Origin: Symsagittifera roscoffensis
Taxonomy: Eukaryota > Xenacoelomorpha > Acoela > Convolutidae
Reading direction: 5' to 3'
Assembly (NCBI RefSeq): GCF_963678635.1
Contig: NC_087068.1
Location: 23,934,697 to 23,998,696 of the forward strand
Length of the DNA: 64,000 bases
The notes beneath the pieces were generated by a model. The model searched no databases, had not been told where the DNA came from, and saw only the letters and a program-made list of their open reading frames with translations. Of the stretch, positions 33,128 to 44,802 are shown piece by piece (the first letter of the stretch is position 1; every line of letters begins with the position of its first letter). The translations under genes were made by a program, and so were the position numbers.

Positions 33128-33593
33128 CCCGGAGCGACCTCCATACACCAAAAATGCTTATCATACAATTCGATACAACAGAAATCATTATCATAAAATT
33201 CCATACATCAAATGTATGAAGAAAATGCTTGTCATACAATTTTCATGCATTTTCGAAAAACAATAGAAAATAAAAACTAAATCTCAGGTTTTCTTCTCTG
33301 TTCAGAGGTTGCACGGCTTATTAGATGGGATTTAATGTAATTTGTGCCGCATTTGAAAAAAAGTTTCAAAAACTGTTTTTTTTATACAATTCTCATAAAT
33401 GACAAAATTTTAGTCATACAATTTCCATTTCATTTATGGCAAAATTGTTAGTCATACAATTTTCATTTATGGGAAAATGTTTAATATAAAGATTTCATAC
33501 AATTTGCTGTACGTATGGAATTGTATGGAATTGTATGACAAGAAAATTCCCATTTATGAGAATTGAATGACGAGCATTTTTGGTCAACCCGGG
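33128..33593 (+). mobile_element. CCCGGG-ended MITE, best copy
   Basis: The left end CCCGGAGCGACCTCCATACA is followed by CCAAAAATGCTTATCATAC. The right end is GACGAGCATTTTTGGTCAAC-CCGGG, an inverted match. The interior is a string of CATACAATT and its complement, giving multiple hairpins. Most of the element is included in the 2.27-kb duplicated block. Confidence 0.6.
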
Positions 33594-35431
33594 CTACTTG
33601 TAACCTCCCGGGGTTGCGCAAATCTCGCCAGAAAATTGGATCAAATCTTTTAGTTTTGCGAGGTATGAAAGAAAGTCATTTCCCTTTCCAAGATCTTTAG
33701 TATACTGCATGCAATTCCCAAGGTTATGCCCTCTCAATTGAGTTTTTACTTTGCCAAGAATATTCGTATAATCACAAATCCTGCAAGAAGGCAGCAAAAA
33801 ATCGTAAGCTGCAAGCAGTTGATTACAAAATAAACTATTTGTTACATTCCTCTTCGATCAATTATTTGAAGACGAAGAATCAACAATTTTTTGAGGGATA
33901 CTTTTACGGAAACTTATTTTGATAATCGAATCCGTCTGAAAAATAATTTTCCGAAAAATGACTTGATTTCGCCTGCAGTTTTTTGTATGATTTCATAATG
34001 AGTAAAAGCATGCTGGGACAAAAATATTCCCAACAAAATCTGTTTCCCAACAAAATCTCCCGTCTGGTAATCAAAAACTTATAGCCCTTCCAGTTTGCCA
34101 ATGCTTGAAGAAATTAAAACAACTGTTGTTTCGTCATTAACTAGTGTATTCATACAACGTTGCATCCATATTTTGTTAGTAGTGAACTAAGAGCTGCAAA
34201 GAGTTACTAATTATAAACAAGACTGCTCGTATCAGGGCGAAGCCCTGAAAGTTCCGACTGCCTTTTAACGTTTATGGAGCAGTAAACACATAAACCATAT
34301 CAAAAAAGACGTTCGCCTTAACCATTTCGCTCATTTTGCTTTTTTTAGACAAAATTGGTTCAATTTGACTGAATTTAGTGGACAACAAAAATGAAACAAA
34401 ATCTGAAATAAAAATTTTTGAGTCACATTTGATGTGAGAATTGCTGAGATCGCAAATCGGTCGCATAATTTAAAAGAAACTAGAGGCCCAGCAAAAGCTG
34501 GAGGTACCTGTTTGATAATTTTTGACTGTTAAAATTTCGGCTTCATCCAAAAACTTACGTGTTGCTCTATTAAATTATGAGTGAAAGTTTTTGTCATTTT
34601 GGAATTTCCCCAGAGACATAAATTTTTGGTACAAAAGGTATGGCGTAGAAATTTAAACGCGTTGCCTTTGCTCAACCTGTTGCCTTGATTAAACCCTTGA
34701 TATCAGATTGAGTTGTTTTCGAGAAGGGTCAAAAAAATTCAAAAAAATGGTCAAGAAATCAAAACATTGACATTTCTGAAGGCCACAATTTTTTTGTTAC
34801 AAAATTTGGACATGAGCTGTCACACAGGGCAGCTTCGCTCAACCCTTTGTTTTGAATGAACCCAACATTTAAGTTTTGAGAGGGTAAATTTCCGAGAAAA
34901 GTCAAAAAGCTATAAAAGACGGTCAAAAAAACTTAACTTTACTGTTCCGAGAGTCATAAGATTTTGTATTACAAACTGATTGTCACCGCTTATGCAGGGT
35001 AATTTCCCACAAACCGTTCTACCCATTGAAATCAAAACCACAGATTTGGGCGGGTAGTTTCAATATAAATCAAAATATTTCAAAAAGAAGGTCAAAAATC
35101 AGAAGTTCGACATTTCCGAAGATCGCATCTTTTCGTTTAAAAATTGGGCGCAATTCAGGCTAGTTTCTCAGAACCCATTCTCCCCGTTGAAACCAAATCC
35201 TCAGATTTTGGTCGGTAGATTTCGAGAAAAATCGAAAGTTTCACAAAACGGTTAAAAAAATTGAAAAATTGATTTTTCTGAGGGTCATAACTTTTTGTGA
35301 AGAAAATTCGAAATTAGACGCTGATGCAGGAGAGTTTTCCATAACGCGCTTTTTCGTTAAAATCAAAATCTCAGATTTGGGCTAGTAGTTTTTTGAGAGA
35401 ATGTAAGAAGTTCAAAAACATGGGTCAAACC
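33159..35431. repeat. 2.27-kb duplicated block, copy 1
   Basis: Near-identical to 38,837-41,100 at an offset of about 5,678 bp. Contents: most of a CCCGGG MITE; a shared segment of unknown origin (33,600-34,200); an end fragment of the hairpin-ended repeat (34,217-34,290, with GACTGCTCGTATCAGGGC); then degenerate ~170-bp tandem monomers. Confidence 0.92.
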
Positions 35432-35600
35432 AAACGTTTCCCCCAAACGTTTTTGCGCAGGCTGAAGAAAGTGGGTTAAATTGAAAAAACAGAAAACAGG
35501 GGATTTTGCAGGCACATAGGGTATCGGGCTGGCTTCTCGTTAAAACCATTTTTGAAAATCTGTTCAGCAGATTTTGAGAAAAAACCAAATTCACGGAAAA
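34560..35600. repeat. Degenerate ~170-bp tandem satellite monomers
   Basis: The recurring marker CAGATTTGGGCNGGTAG and variants appears at about 34,704, 34,872, 35,043, 35,212 and 35,371, spacing 159-171 bp. Accompanying blocks are AAGTCAAAAA, GACATTTCTGA, GGGTCATAA and CCGTTGAAA. A sixth partial monomer continues to about 35,600. The second copy of the array lies at about 40,240-41,090. Confidence 0.75.
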
Positions 35601-35633
35601 AAACATAATTGCAAAAAAGTTGAACATGTTTCT

Positions 35634-36034
35634 GCCATAATCTACTTAACAATCTCGACACCCCTTTCTTTAAAAGCGGGAGATTGTTCAGTAGATCTTT
35701 TTATTTTACACATTGTCAAAGTGACTCATAATTATCGGTTTGAATTATCATTTACGGAATATTTTGCTATGTTATCACACAGCAGTCTAAGTCTTGTCAG
35801 TTGTCAAAAAAATTGTTTGAGACACAAATCGGTCTGAGGCTCAATAAGCTGGAGATTAAAAAAACCTTTTTTCAGTATGCTAGTCAAAGCGTTATTGGCT
35901 TGTTAAATGATCATTTTTATAACTCGACGCAGTATTATAGTCAATGACGGCCAGCGCACTTAGTCCAGATTGAGGCGGGAAAAGTAGAGTTAGAAAAAAA
36001 AATTTCGATCTGTAAATCTAACTCAACAATTGGT
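35634..36034. repeat. Hairpin-bearing ~400-510 bp repeat, copy 1
   Basis: Shares with 38,326-38,837 and 41,107-41,620 a hairpin of CTACTTAACAATCT against AGATTGTTCAGTAG (35,642-35,694, one mismatch in this copy) around a short pyrimidine/purine stem. Conserved blocks are TCAAAGCGTTATTGGCTTGT and CCTCGACGCAGTATT-type. The first ~110 bp of the other copies is absent. Confidence 0.8.
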
Positions 36035-36070
36035 TAAATACCTGCTCAGAACAGACAATTTAATTGAAAT

Positions 36071-36165
36071 CAAGGGCAGATTTACGGGGGGGCGGACGCC
36101 CTCCCCACTCAGAGATTCGACCCCCTGCCGACCCAAAGGGTCACCCCTTTGTACTATTTAGAGAA
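36071..36165 (+). mobile_element. Truncated hAT-like MITE
   Basis: The left end CAAGGGCAGATTTACGGGG continues through ATTCGACCCCCTGCCGACCC to TTTGTACTATTTAGAGA. The right part is missing. Confidence 0.65.
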
Positions 36166-36392
36166 AAACTAAATTCTTGATAAAAATTAAACATGTTTCC
36201 AAAGCGTCTCATAGATAAATTGAAAAAAAAATTTAAAAAAAACCGAAGCCATACATTTTCATAACACTTGTTTTTATTAAACAGAAAGAGAAGAAACTTA
36301 ACTTCGAGACGCGTGATCAGTGGGTTATAATCTTCTGGGAAATTTATTATAGAAAAAACTGTCATAACGATAGTCGTAATTTGAAACTTAGT

Positions 36393-37800
36393 CTGCTTTG
36401 TTTTACGCTGCCCTGCCCTGCCTTGCCTAAATCTACTGTCCCTTGCAATTTCCTGCCTTGTTTAGCACTGCGCTTCCTTGCTGTGCTACTTGCACTGTCT
36501 TGCCTTGCCTTTTCTTCAGCTGCATTGCGCTTCCTTTCTTTGAGCTGTCTTGCTCTGCCCTCTCCTGCCTTGCTCTGCCCTACCATACCTTGTCCTATCT
36601 TGCGCTACTCTTCCTTGCGTTGCGCTGAATTGCGTACTAACCTGTCTTGTTTTGCGATGCTCTACCTTGCTTTGAGCTGCGTTGCCATGCTCTTCCTTCC
36701 GTTTTCCGGCGCTTCCATACTCGAACCCTCCTTACCTTGCGCTGCCCTGCCTTGATCTGCAACGCGCAGCTCTGCCGTCTTTCGCCCTGCCAAGCGAAGC
36801 TCCCTACCATGCGCTGCTCCACGTGGCCTAATGCTGCGCTGCCCTACCTTGTCTTGCGCAACTTTGCACTGCGTTGCTATTCTCAACCTGCCCTGCCCTG
36901 CTTATCAACCTGCCCTACCCTGCAATGATTTGCACTACCCTGCCTTGCGCTTCGCTGCCTTTCCCTGTTTTGACTTGCCCTGCACTTCCCTCCGCTGCCA
37001 TGCCTTACTTGGCGCTGCGCTGCCCTGCTTTGTTCTGCGCTGAGCTGTCTTGCTTTGCGCCGCCATACTTTTCTTGCCTTGCCCTGCCTTGCCTCTCCTT
37101 CCTCTGCCTTGCCTTGTTTTGAGCTGTTCTGCTTTTCTTTGCCTTGCGCTACCCTTCCTTGCCTTGCACTACCCTGCCTTGCTTTGCGCTGCCCTGATAT
37201 GCTCTTTCTTGCCTTTAGCTGCCCCGCCCCTCCTTGCCTGGCGCATCATGTCCCTTCTTGCGCTTCGCTGCTTTTCCCTGTCTTGACTTGGCCTGCACTT
37301 CCCTCCGGTGCCCTGCCTTACTTTGCGCTGCGCTGCCCTGCTTTGTTTTGCGCTGCGCTGTCTTGCTTTGCGCCGCCATACTATTCTTGCCTGGCCCTGC
37401 CTGCCTTGCCTCTCCTTCTGCTGCGTTGCCATGTTTTGAGCTGTTCTGCTTTTATTTGCCTTGCGCTACCCTTCTTTGCCTTGCCCTACCCTACCTTTCT
37501 TTGCGTTGTCCTGACATGATCTTTCTTGCCTTTAGCTGCCCCGCCACTTATTGCCTTGCGCTGTGCTGCGCCGCCCCTCCTTGCCTTGGGCTGCCCTGCC
37601 CCTCCTTGCCTTACGCTACCCCTCCTTGCCTTGCCCTACTCTGCCTTGGCTAGCGTTGCGCTGACATGCTCTTCCTTGCCTCGCGCTGCCATATCCCTCG
37701 TTGCTTGCGCTGCCCTGCTCCTCCTTGCCTCACCCTGCCCTGTACCTCCTTGCTTTCCGCTGCCCCGCCCCTCCTTGCCTTGCGCTGCCATGACCTGCGC
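36393..37800 (+). repeat. 1.4-kb degenerate pentanucleotide array (TGCCT/TGCGC/TGCCC)
   Basis: Almost the whole stretch is built of five-base words such as TGCCT, TGCCC, TGCGC and TCCTT, highly variable but in phase over long runs. A is scarce and C plus T dominate this strand. Because the unit is 5 bp, all three forward frames encode similar Leu-Pro-Cys-Ala strings, which explains the many long open frames; none is a gene. It lies between the two copies of the 2.27-kb block. Confidence 0.92.
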
Positions 37801-38325
37801 TCATATAACTTCAAATTTCACAACAATCTGTCTAGACATTTGGCCATGACCTTTTCAAGCTTACTGTATCTTGAAAAAATAAGGTAAAAAAAACGTTACG
37901 AGTGGTAAACTGCTAAACATGGCGCCCACAGCAGTTGAAAACGACATACAATTGATCATAAGATACGCATTTTTTTTTAGTTTTTAAGTTTAAGATATCT
38001 AAAAGGTAAATCTTAAATACCCGTCGCCTCACAACAAATGCTATTCAGATTACCACAAAAAAGATTTTTTCACAGTTAATTTATCTCATGATTACGTTAA
38101 AATTCTATACTCAATCAACATTTTAGTTCTTTGGTTGTTTTTCTATTAAAGCTTGATTCGATTTCTTATGCTACAATGGCTCCAATTTATCTGAAAATAT
38201 ACAAAAATTATATAGCTTTTTGTGAACTGCAGCCAGTAAATTGTAAGATTAATTAAATTGGTACATTTACTTAAAATAGAACAATACGTCGTTTCATTTG
38301 AATCTACTTAAGAACTTAAAAATCC
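37801..38325. other. Non-coding AT-rich stretch
   Basis: No gene or clear repeat seen. Confidence 0.4.
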
Positions 38326-38837
38326 TGCCCCCACCTGTGAATAAATAAAGTCATTTAGAACAGAGTTTTTTATTGCTAATTCTACTTTTGCTGCGTTCTA
38401 ATTGTTGATTGTTTGAAAATTCGATAGTTTTAATCTACTTAACAATCTTGACCCCTCTTTCTTTAAAAGGGGGAGATTGTTAAGTAGGTCCTTTCATTTT
38501 AAACAATGACAAAGTGACTCATAATTTTCAGTTTGAAGTATCATTTATGGACTATTTTGCTAGGTAATCACAAGCCAGTCTAAGTCTTGTCAGATGTCAA
38601 AAGAAATAGTTTGAGACATAAATCGGTCTGAAGCTCAACAAGCTGGAGACTAAATGAACCTTTTTCAATGTTCTAGTCAAAGCGTTATTGGCTTGTTAAA
38701 TGATCACTTTTTTACCTCGACGCAGTATTGACGGCCAGCGCACTTAGTCCAGATGGAGGCAGAAAAGATGAGTTGGAAAAAAATAAATTTCGATCCGTAA
38801 ATCTAACTCAACAATTCGTTAAATACCTGTCAGTTTT
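38326..38837. repeat. Hairpin-bearing ~510-bp repeat, copy 2
   Basis: Begins TGCCCCCACCTGTGAATAAA and ends TACCTGTCAGTTTTA. The perfect 14-bp hairpin CTACTTAACAATCT/AGATTGTTAAGTAG is at 38,435-38,487. It abuts copy 2 of the 2.27-kb block. Confidence 0.88.
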
Positions 38838-41100
38838 ATCATACAATTCGATACAATAAAAATTTTTATCATAACATTCCATACATCAAATGTATGAAGA
38901 AAATGCTTGTCATACAATTTTCAAAAAATTTTCGAAAAACAATAGAAAATAAAAACTAAATCTCAGGTTTTCTTCTCTGTTCAGAGGTTGCACGGCTTAT
39001 TAGATGAGATTTAATGTAATTTGTGCCGCATTTGAAAAAAAATTCCAAAAACTGTTTTTTTATACATTTTTTTATGTTTTTTATTTAGTCATACAATTTC
39101 CATTTATGGCAAAACTGTTAGTCATACAACTTTAATTTCTGGTAAAATGTTTATTATAGAGATTTCATACAATTTGCTGTACGTATGGAATTGTATGGAA
39201 TTGTATGACAAGAAAATTCCCATTTATGAGAATTGAATGACGAGCATTTTTGGTCAACCCGGGCTACTTGTAACCTCCCGGGGTTGCGCAAATCTCGCCA
39301 GAAAATTGGATCAAATCTTTTAGTTTTGCGAGGTATGAAAGAAAGTCATTTCCCTTTCCAAGATCTTTAGTATACTGCATGCAATTCCCAAGGTTATGCC
39401 CTCTCAATTGAGTTTCTACTTTGCCAAGAATATTCTTATAATCACAAATCCTGCAAGAAGGCAGCAAAAAATCGTAAGCTGCAAGCAGTTGATTACAAAA
39501 TAAACTATTTGTTACATTCCTCTTCGATCAATTATTTGAAGACGAAGAATCAAAAATTTTTTGAGGGATACTTTTACGGAAACTTATTTTGATATTCGAA
39601 TCCGTCTGAAAGATAGTTTTCCGAAAAATGACTTGATTTCGTCTGCATTTTTTTGTATGATTTCATAATGAGTAAAAGCATGCTGGGACAAAAATATTCC
39701 CAACAAAATATGTTTCCCAACAAAATCTCCCGTCTGGTAATCAAAAACTTATAGCCCTTCCAGTTTGCCAGTGCTTGAAGAAATTAAAACAACTGTTGTT
39801 TCTTCATTAACTAGTGTATTCATACAACGTTGCATCCATATTTTGTTAGTAGTGAACTATGAGCTGCAAAGAGTTACTAATTATAAACAAGACTGCTCGT
39901 ATCAGGGCGAAGCCCTGAAAGTTCCGACTGCCTTTTAACATTATGGAGCAGTAATAACATAAACCATATCAAAAAAGACGTTCGCCTTAACCATTTCGCT
40001 CATTTTGCTTTTTTTAGACAAAATTGGTTCAATTTGACTGAATTTAGTGGACAACAAAAATGAAACAAAATCTGAAAAAAATTTTTTGAGTCACATTTGA
40101 TGTGAGAATTGCTGAGAATCGCAAATCGGTCGCATAATTTAAAAGAAACTAGAGGCCCAGCTAAAGCTGGAGGTACCTGTTTGATAATTTTTGACTGTTA
40201 AATTTTTGGCTTCATCTAAAAGCTTACGTGTTGCTCTATTAAATTATGAGTGAAAGTTTTTGTCATTTTGGAATTTCCCCAGAGACATAAATTTTTGGTA
40301 CAAAAGGTATGGCGTAGAAATTTAAACGCGTTGCCTTTGCTCAACCTGTTGCCTCGATTGAACCCTTGATATCAGATTGAGTTGTTTTCGAGAAGGGTCA
40401 AAAAAATTCAAAAAAATGGTCAAGAAATCAAAACATTGACATTTCTGAAGGCCACAATTTTTTTGTTACAAAATTTGGACATGAGCTGTCACACAGGGCA
40501 GCTTCGCTCAACCCTTTGTTTTGAATGAACCCAACATTTAAGTTTTGAGAGGGTAAATTTCCGAGAAAAGTCAAAAAGCTTTAAAAGACGGTCAAAAAAA
40601 CTTAACTTTACTGTTCCGAGAGTCATAAGATTTTGTATTACAAACTGATTGTCACCGCTTATGCAGGGTAATTTCCCACAAACCGTTCTACCCATTGAAA
40701 TCAAAACCACAGATTTGGGCGGGTAGTTTCAATAAAAATCAAAATATTTCAAAAAGATGGTCAAAAATCAAAAGTTCGACATTTCCGAAGATCGCTTCTT
40801 TTCGTTTAAAAATTGGGCGCAATTCAGGCTAGTTTCTCACAACCCATTCTCCCCGTTGAAACCAAATCCTCAGATTTGGGTCGGTAGATTTCGAGAAAAA
40901 TCGAAAGTTTCACAAAACGGTTAAAAAAATTGAAAAATTGATTTTTCTGAGGGTCATAACTTTTTGTGAAGAAAATTCGAAATTAGACGCTGATGCAGGA
41001 GAGTTTTCCATAACGCGCTTTTTCGTTAAAATCAAAATCTCAGATTTGGGCTAGTAGTTTTTTGAGAGAATGTAAGAAGTTCAAAAACATGGGTCAAACC
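38837..41100. repeat. 2.27-kb duplicated block, copy 2
   Basis: Second copy of 33,159-35,431. It is bounded on both sides by direct ~510-bp repeats (38,326-38,837 and 41,107-41,620), so the arrangement looks like repeat-block-repeat. The minus-strand open frame over 39,264-39,467 is shared with copy 1 and has no recognised family. Confidence 0.92.
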
Positions 41101-41106
41101 AAAAAG

Positions 41107-41620
41107 TTGCCCCCACCTATGAATAAATAAAGTAATTTTGAACAGAGTTTTTTATTGCTAATTCTACTTTTGCTGCGTTCTGATTGTTGATTGTTTGAAA
41201 ATTCGATAGTTTTATTCTACTTAACAATCTTGACCCCTCTTTCTTTAAAAGGGGGAGATTGTTAAGTAGGTCCTTTTATTTTAAACAATGACAAAGTGAC
41301 TCATAATTTTCAGTTTGAAGTATCATTTCAGGACTATTTCTCTAGGTAATCACACACCAGTCTAAGTCTTGTCAGGTGTCAAAAGAAATTGTTTGAGACA
41401 CAAATCGGTCTGAGCTTCAACAAGCTGGAGACCAAACAAACCTTTTTTAATATTCTAGTCAAAGCGTTATTGGCTTGTTAAATGATCATTTTTATACCTC
41501 GACGCAGTATTGACGGCCAGCACATTTAGTCCAGATGGAGGCAGAAAAGAGGAGTTAGAAAAAAATAAATTTTGATCTATAAATCTAACTCAACAATTCG
41601 TTAAATATCTGCCAGTTTTA
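41107..41620. repeat. Hairpin-bearing ~510-bp repeat, copy 3
   Basis: Begins TTGCCCCCACCTATGAATAA and ends TATCTGCCAGTTTTA. The perfect 14-bp stem is again at 41,217-41,269. Confidence 0.88.
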
Positions 41621-42700
41621 CGTAGAGTATCCACTTTTGGTCAATTTGCGTCACTGTTTCAAATAATCTTAGAACAGACAATTTAATTTAAATCAACTTT
41701 TATTTCGTTCATTCATTAATTGTAGTGTAAAAACGTGTACATTACAAACGATGGCAACAAAATATTTTATTATGGCACAATCGAACGACTCGAACTTGCT
41801 GGGAATCTTTTTGTTGTAACCTAGTCATACTAGAAGCCGACAACTTGGTCTCAATGCAGCGACAAAATTTAATTGGCTATCATTGCGAAGGAGAATGTGG
41901 ATAAAGAAAATTTAAACGGACCAGAATTACCGTGAAAACATATCGAAACAAAGTACGCTTTAATTTACGCGTTAAGAGTACGAAATAAAACGAGCGTTAT
42001 TTGTCCCAATTAGGCCAAAATGGCCACCTTTAAACCTCCATAACTTTACGAAAAAAGCTTACAGGTGAATTATTTTTTCAATATTTTTCAAAAAGCCAAT
42101 CATAAAATTTCAAAAATTAATTTTAAGAAAAGTCGCGAATTATACAAATTTGAAAGTTTGTTTCTAAATTAGTGTCATCGAATTTCGAAAGATTGTTATC
42201 TTTTTTTTAGCATAACAATTGATGTATCGTCATTAGAAAAGAACGATTTTTGACAACAGAATGATAATCATAAATTTTTCATAAATAGAAAGAGAATGAC
42301 CATGACATAGTTTGATTCTGACAAGAAAAACTCGATAAAGCTGTTTCAAAGTTTCCCTTAAAATGTTTCGTAAATTGTTTTCAGACAGCTTGTTTTCAAA
42401 TTTTTTTTGCATGCAAAATTTCTTTCGCGTGTGTGTGTGTGTGTGTGTGTGCGTAAAGCTGTCCTGGATACAAAAAACGTAGAAATTTTTCCACTTTGTT
42501 TTGATTATTATTTTTCACAAACACTCAAAAAGCCTATTTTTGTATATAGGCTTTGGGCAATGAATGATTAGTTTAAATTTCAATTTAAAAAACGCTAGAA
42601 TAGCACCTTCGAAAGTTTTTGCCAAACATAAGTAGTTTGCCACTTTCAATAAATTGCTTGGGCGAAACATCTGTTCTCAGTTCATTTCCACTGCCATATT
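41621..42700. other. Intergenic with a GT microsatellite
   Basis: About 41,950-42,080 holds diverged blocks of the hairpin-ended repeat (TTAACGCG, CCAATTAGGCCAAAATGGCC, CCTCCATAACTTTACG). A (GT)n tract lies at about 42,429-42,451. No gene. Confidence 0.5.
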
Positions 42701-43145
42701 TGTATGTACAGTGAAAAAAAGGTTATCTGTGCTAATACGAAGAACAGTCGCGTTCCGAGTTAAGATGTGAAACGATTGCAAAGATGTGAAACGAGGCAAA
42801 GTGAAACGATTGACAATCGTGCGGGAAGGTTACATGAATTGAACCGACGGTCGACGGTCAGAGGAGAGGCGGCAGCCACCGGAACCCCCCCCCCCCCAAA
42901 CCCCCCAAAAAAACTGAATGATCGAGCCATTATTGCGGATGACGCAAAAACTGGATGTTGCAAGTGACCGAGAAAGAAGGAACAGAAACTATTGAGGACT
43001 GGGAACCGAAAGGCCAACAGCGAAGCAGGCTAAAAACGCTAATTTTAAAAGCAGCAAGGCAGTGTGAAAACAGGCTGAACCTTCAGAGAAAAAAAAGTGC
43101 GACCAACGGGGCGCGAGAAAAAAATAGAAGCTATTGAGTGAATAA
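42700..43145 (+). other. GC-richer island with short ORFs and AATAAA
   Basis: Less AT-rich than its surroundings, with repeats of GATGTGAAACGA near 42,765-42,800, a run of about 13 C at 42,886, two adjoining short frames in different phases (42,767-42,967 and 42,955-43,137) and AATAAA just after the second stop. It could be a young gene, a retrocopy broken at the poly-C run, or a repeat. No domain is recognised. Confidence 0.3.
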
Positions 43146-43527
43146 AGTTTTTTTGGCTGCTTGTTATTTTTTCAAGCACGGTTAAACTTCCTTTAACATC
43201 TTTATAGTTTTTATTTTAAGTTTTAAAAGCTGATTTTTATAGTTACTTCAGAAAAAACGAAAATTGTCAGGTTTACTCAAATGACCGGTTAGCCAAAAGA
43301 AGTATTATTCAAGTTTCTAGAATAAATTAACACCGAAGTTGGGAAAAGGGAAGTAAGGGTTGCCAAAAAATTTGAATCAAAAGCTGAGTGACAACAGAGT
43401 GCAAGTCAACAGATTGCAAGTTAAATTTTACTTAAAGTTCTTGCTGGTTTCCGGATTGGCGAGTTCCCCCCTAAAACATCGGCTTATTGACAACGCTTTC
43501 AGTTGATTTGAATGAATAGTTTTTGGC

Positions 43528-43726
43528 ATGAAGCCATTCAACTTTGTTGAGATTCCACTCAATCCTAAATATTCAATAGTTAAAGATCTCAACAACAAGA
43601 AAACAGTTATAAAATATATGGATAGTCTTTCTAAAGCTTTAGGGCAAAAAAATTGAGTTGACATTGGAAGAAATTGAAGCAGCTGTGCGTCTAACAAAAC
43701 AAGTCTTACTCGACATGGGACTGTAA
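43528..43726 (+). pseudogene. Unrecognised coding fragment with one frameshift
   Basis: An open stretch (MKPFNFVEIPLNPKYSIV, then KKTVIKYMDSLSKALGQ) runs into a stop after a run of seven A at about 43,647-43,653. One base out of frame it continues as ELTLEEIEAAVRLTKQVLL and stops. The composition is protein-like and the frames join naturally at the A run, so it looks like a decayed exon or transposon piece of unknown family. Confidence 0.45.
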
Positions 43727-43739
43727 TGCAACGGAGGAC

Positions 43740-44690
43740 AAATTTTCTTCCAAGCTTTTGCAAAAAAAAATTAAAAATTAACTGTCCGCGCTTGTCATGT
43801 TGTTCAATATCTTATATCAACTTCTAACATGACCGAAAGGTATTTCGGCAAAGCAGGAGTTGCTTTTGGGGACAGAGACTTCCATAGACTTCTGACAATG
43901 AATCTCCAAAAGCAGTTTTTTGAATGTCAATCAGCATTTTTGTGTTGAAAAAATGACGTTTCTAAAACCATAATTGATAAGTCATTTAATTGCAATTATT
44001 CGATTGCTGACTAATTCGGAGAAACCAGTTTGAACTATTGACATGAAGTTTATGTAATTGATATTTTACGTCTGAATTGGTTTTTCCATCCCTTCTCTGA
44101 ACATTTTCAGTGTGAATATAATTAGTTACAAAATGGTTATTTACAGTTTTTTGGTAAGTGTTCATAGTATTCCGATCAATAATTTTCTGTTATTTAGTCA
44201 GGTGTCACGTAACTTTCATATCAATGAATCACCCCTCACCAGTAAAAAAAAATTAACAAAATTGATTTTTTTGTCGTTCCTGCGAATCGCAGAGGAGCCA
44301 TCAGTAAGCCTTAACAGGCCTGTAGAAGGATAGTCCATTTGTATTATCTCCCCGCATTCCAGGTTATGTTTTTTTGTTGAGCTCAATGCCGTTTTTTTGC
44401 GTCTAGAACTTCCACGTGGTAACACTTTTGCAGAGGAAATGGGTCACGCTGTGGTAGACATGAAGCTAGAGGTCAATTAAAGTCTCATCCTCACACACTA
44501 TCATTACCATTGCATGGAATCGAAATTTTGATCTGATGATCTCAAAGTCAATACTTTATCACTATAGTGTCTCTGATTTAAACTCATATGTCGATTTTGT
44601 TTTGTCAACGTATTGAAAGGACCGTTAGGAATTATTGCTTAAGTTTGGTGTTTCCGACCAGTTTTAGTTTTTTCGGGAAAATTTTTTTCA
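43740..44690. other. Intergenic, no gene recognised
   Basis: AT-rich, no clear features. Confidence 0.35.
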
Positions 44691-44696
44691 AAGATC

Positions 44697-44802
44697 CCGT
44701 GTGCGAAGGACGAAGGACCAAATGGGCGAAGGATCGTGGCCGATGGACCAAATGGACGAAGGACCAAATGGGCGAAGGATCGTGGACGAAGGACCGAAAA
44801 CA
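44697..44802 (+). repeat. Short minisatellite of 15-16 bp words
   Basis: Alternating words GACGAAGGACCAAATG, GGCGAAGGATCGTGG and CCGATGGACCAAATG, about seven in a row, forming a higher-order pattern of about 46 bp. Confidence 0.85.

Noticed and set aside
33594-33797. Minus-strand 67-codon frame repeated at 39,264-39,467
   Set aside because: Shared only because block B is duplicated; no independent coding evidence.
36381-37887. Many overlapping open frames on both strands rich in Leu/Pro/Cys or Arg/Lys/Gln
   Set aside because: They are by-products of the 5-bp repeat, occur in all frames at once and have no start or domain logic.
38326-41620. LTR retrotransposon with A repeats as LTRs
   Set aside because: No primer-binding site, polypurine tract, TG/CA ends, target duplication or coding sequence in block B, so kept only as a composite repeat.
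44697-44802. Possible CRISPR-like array
   Set aside because: Words are contiguous with no unique spacers, and the genome is eukaryotic; it is a minisatellite.
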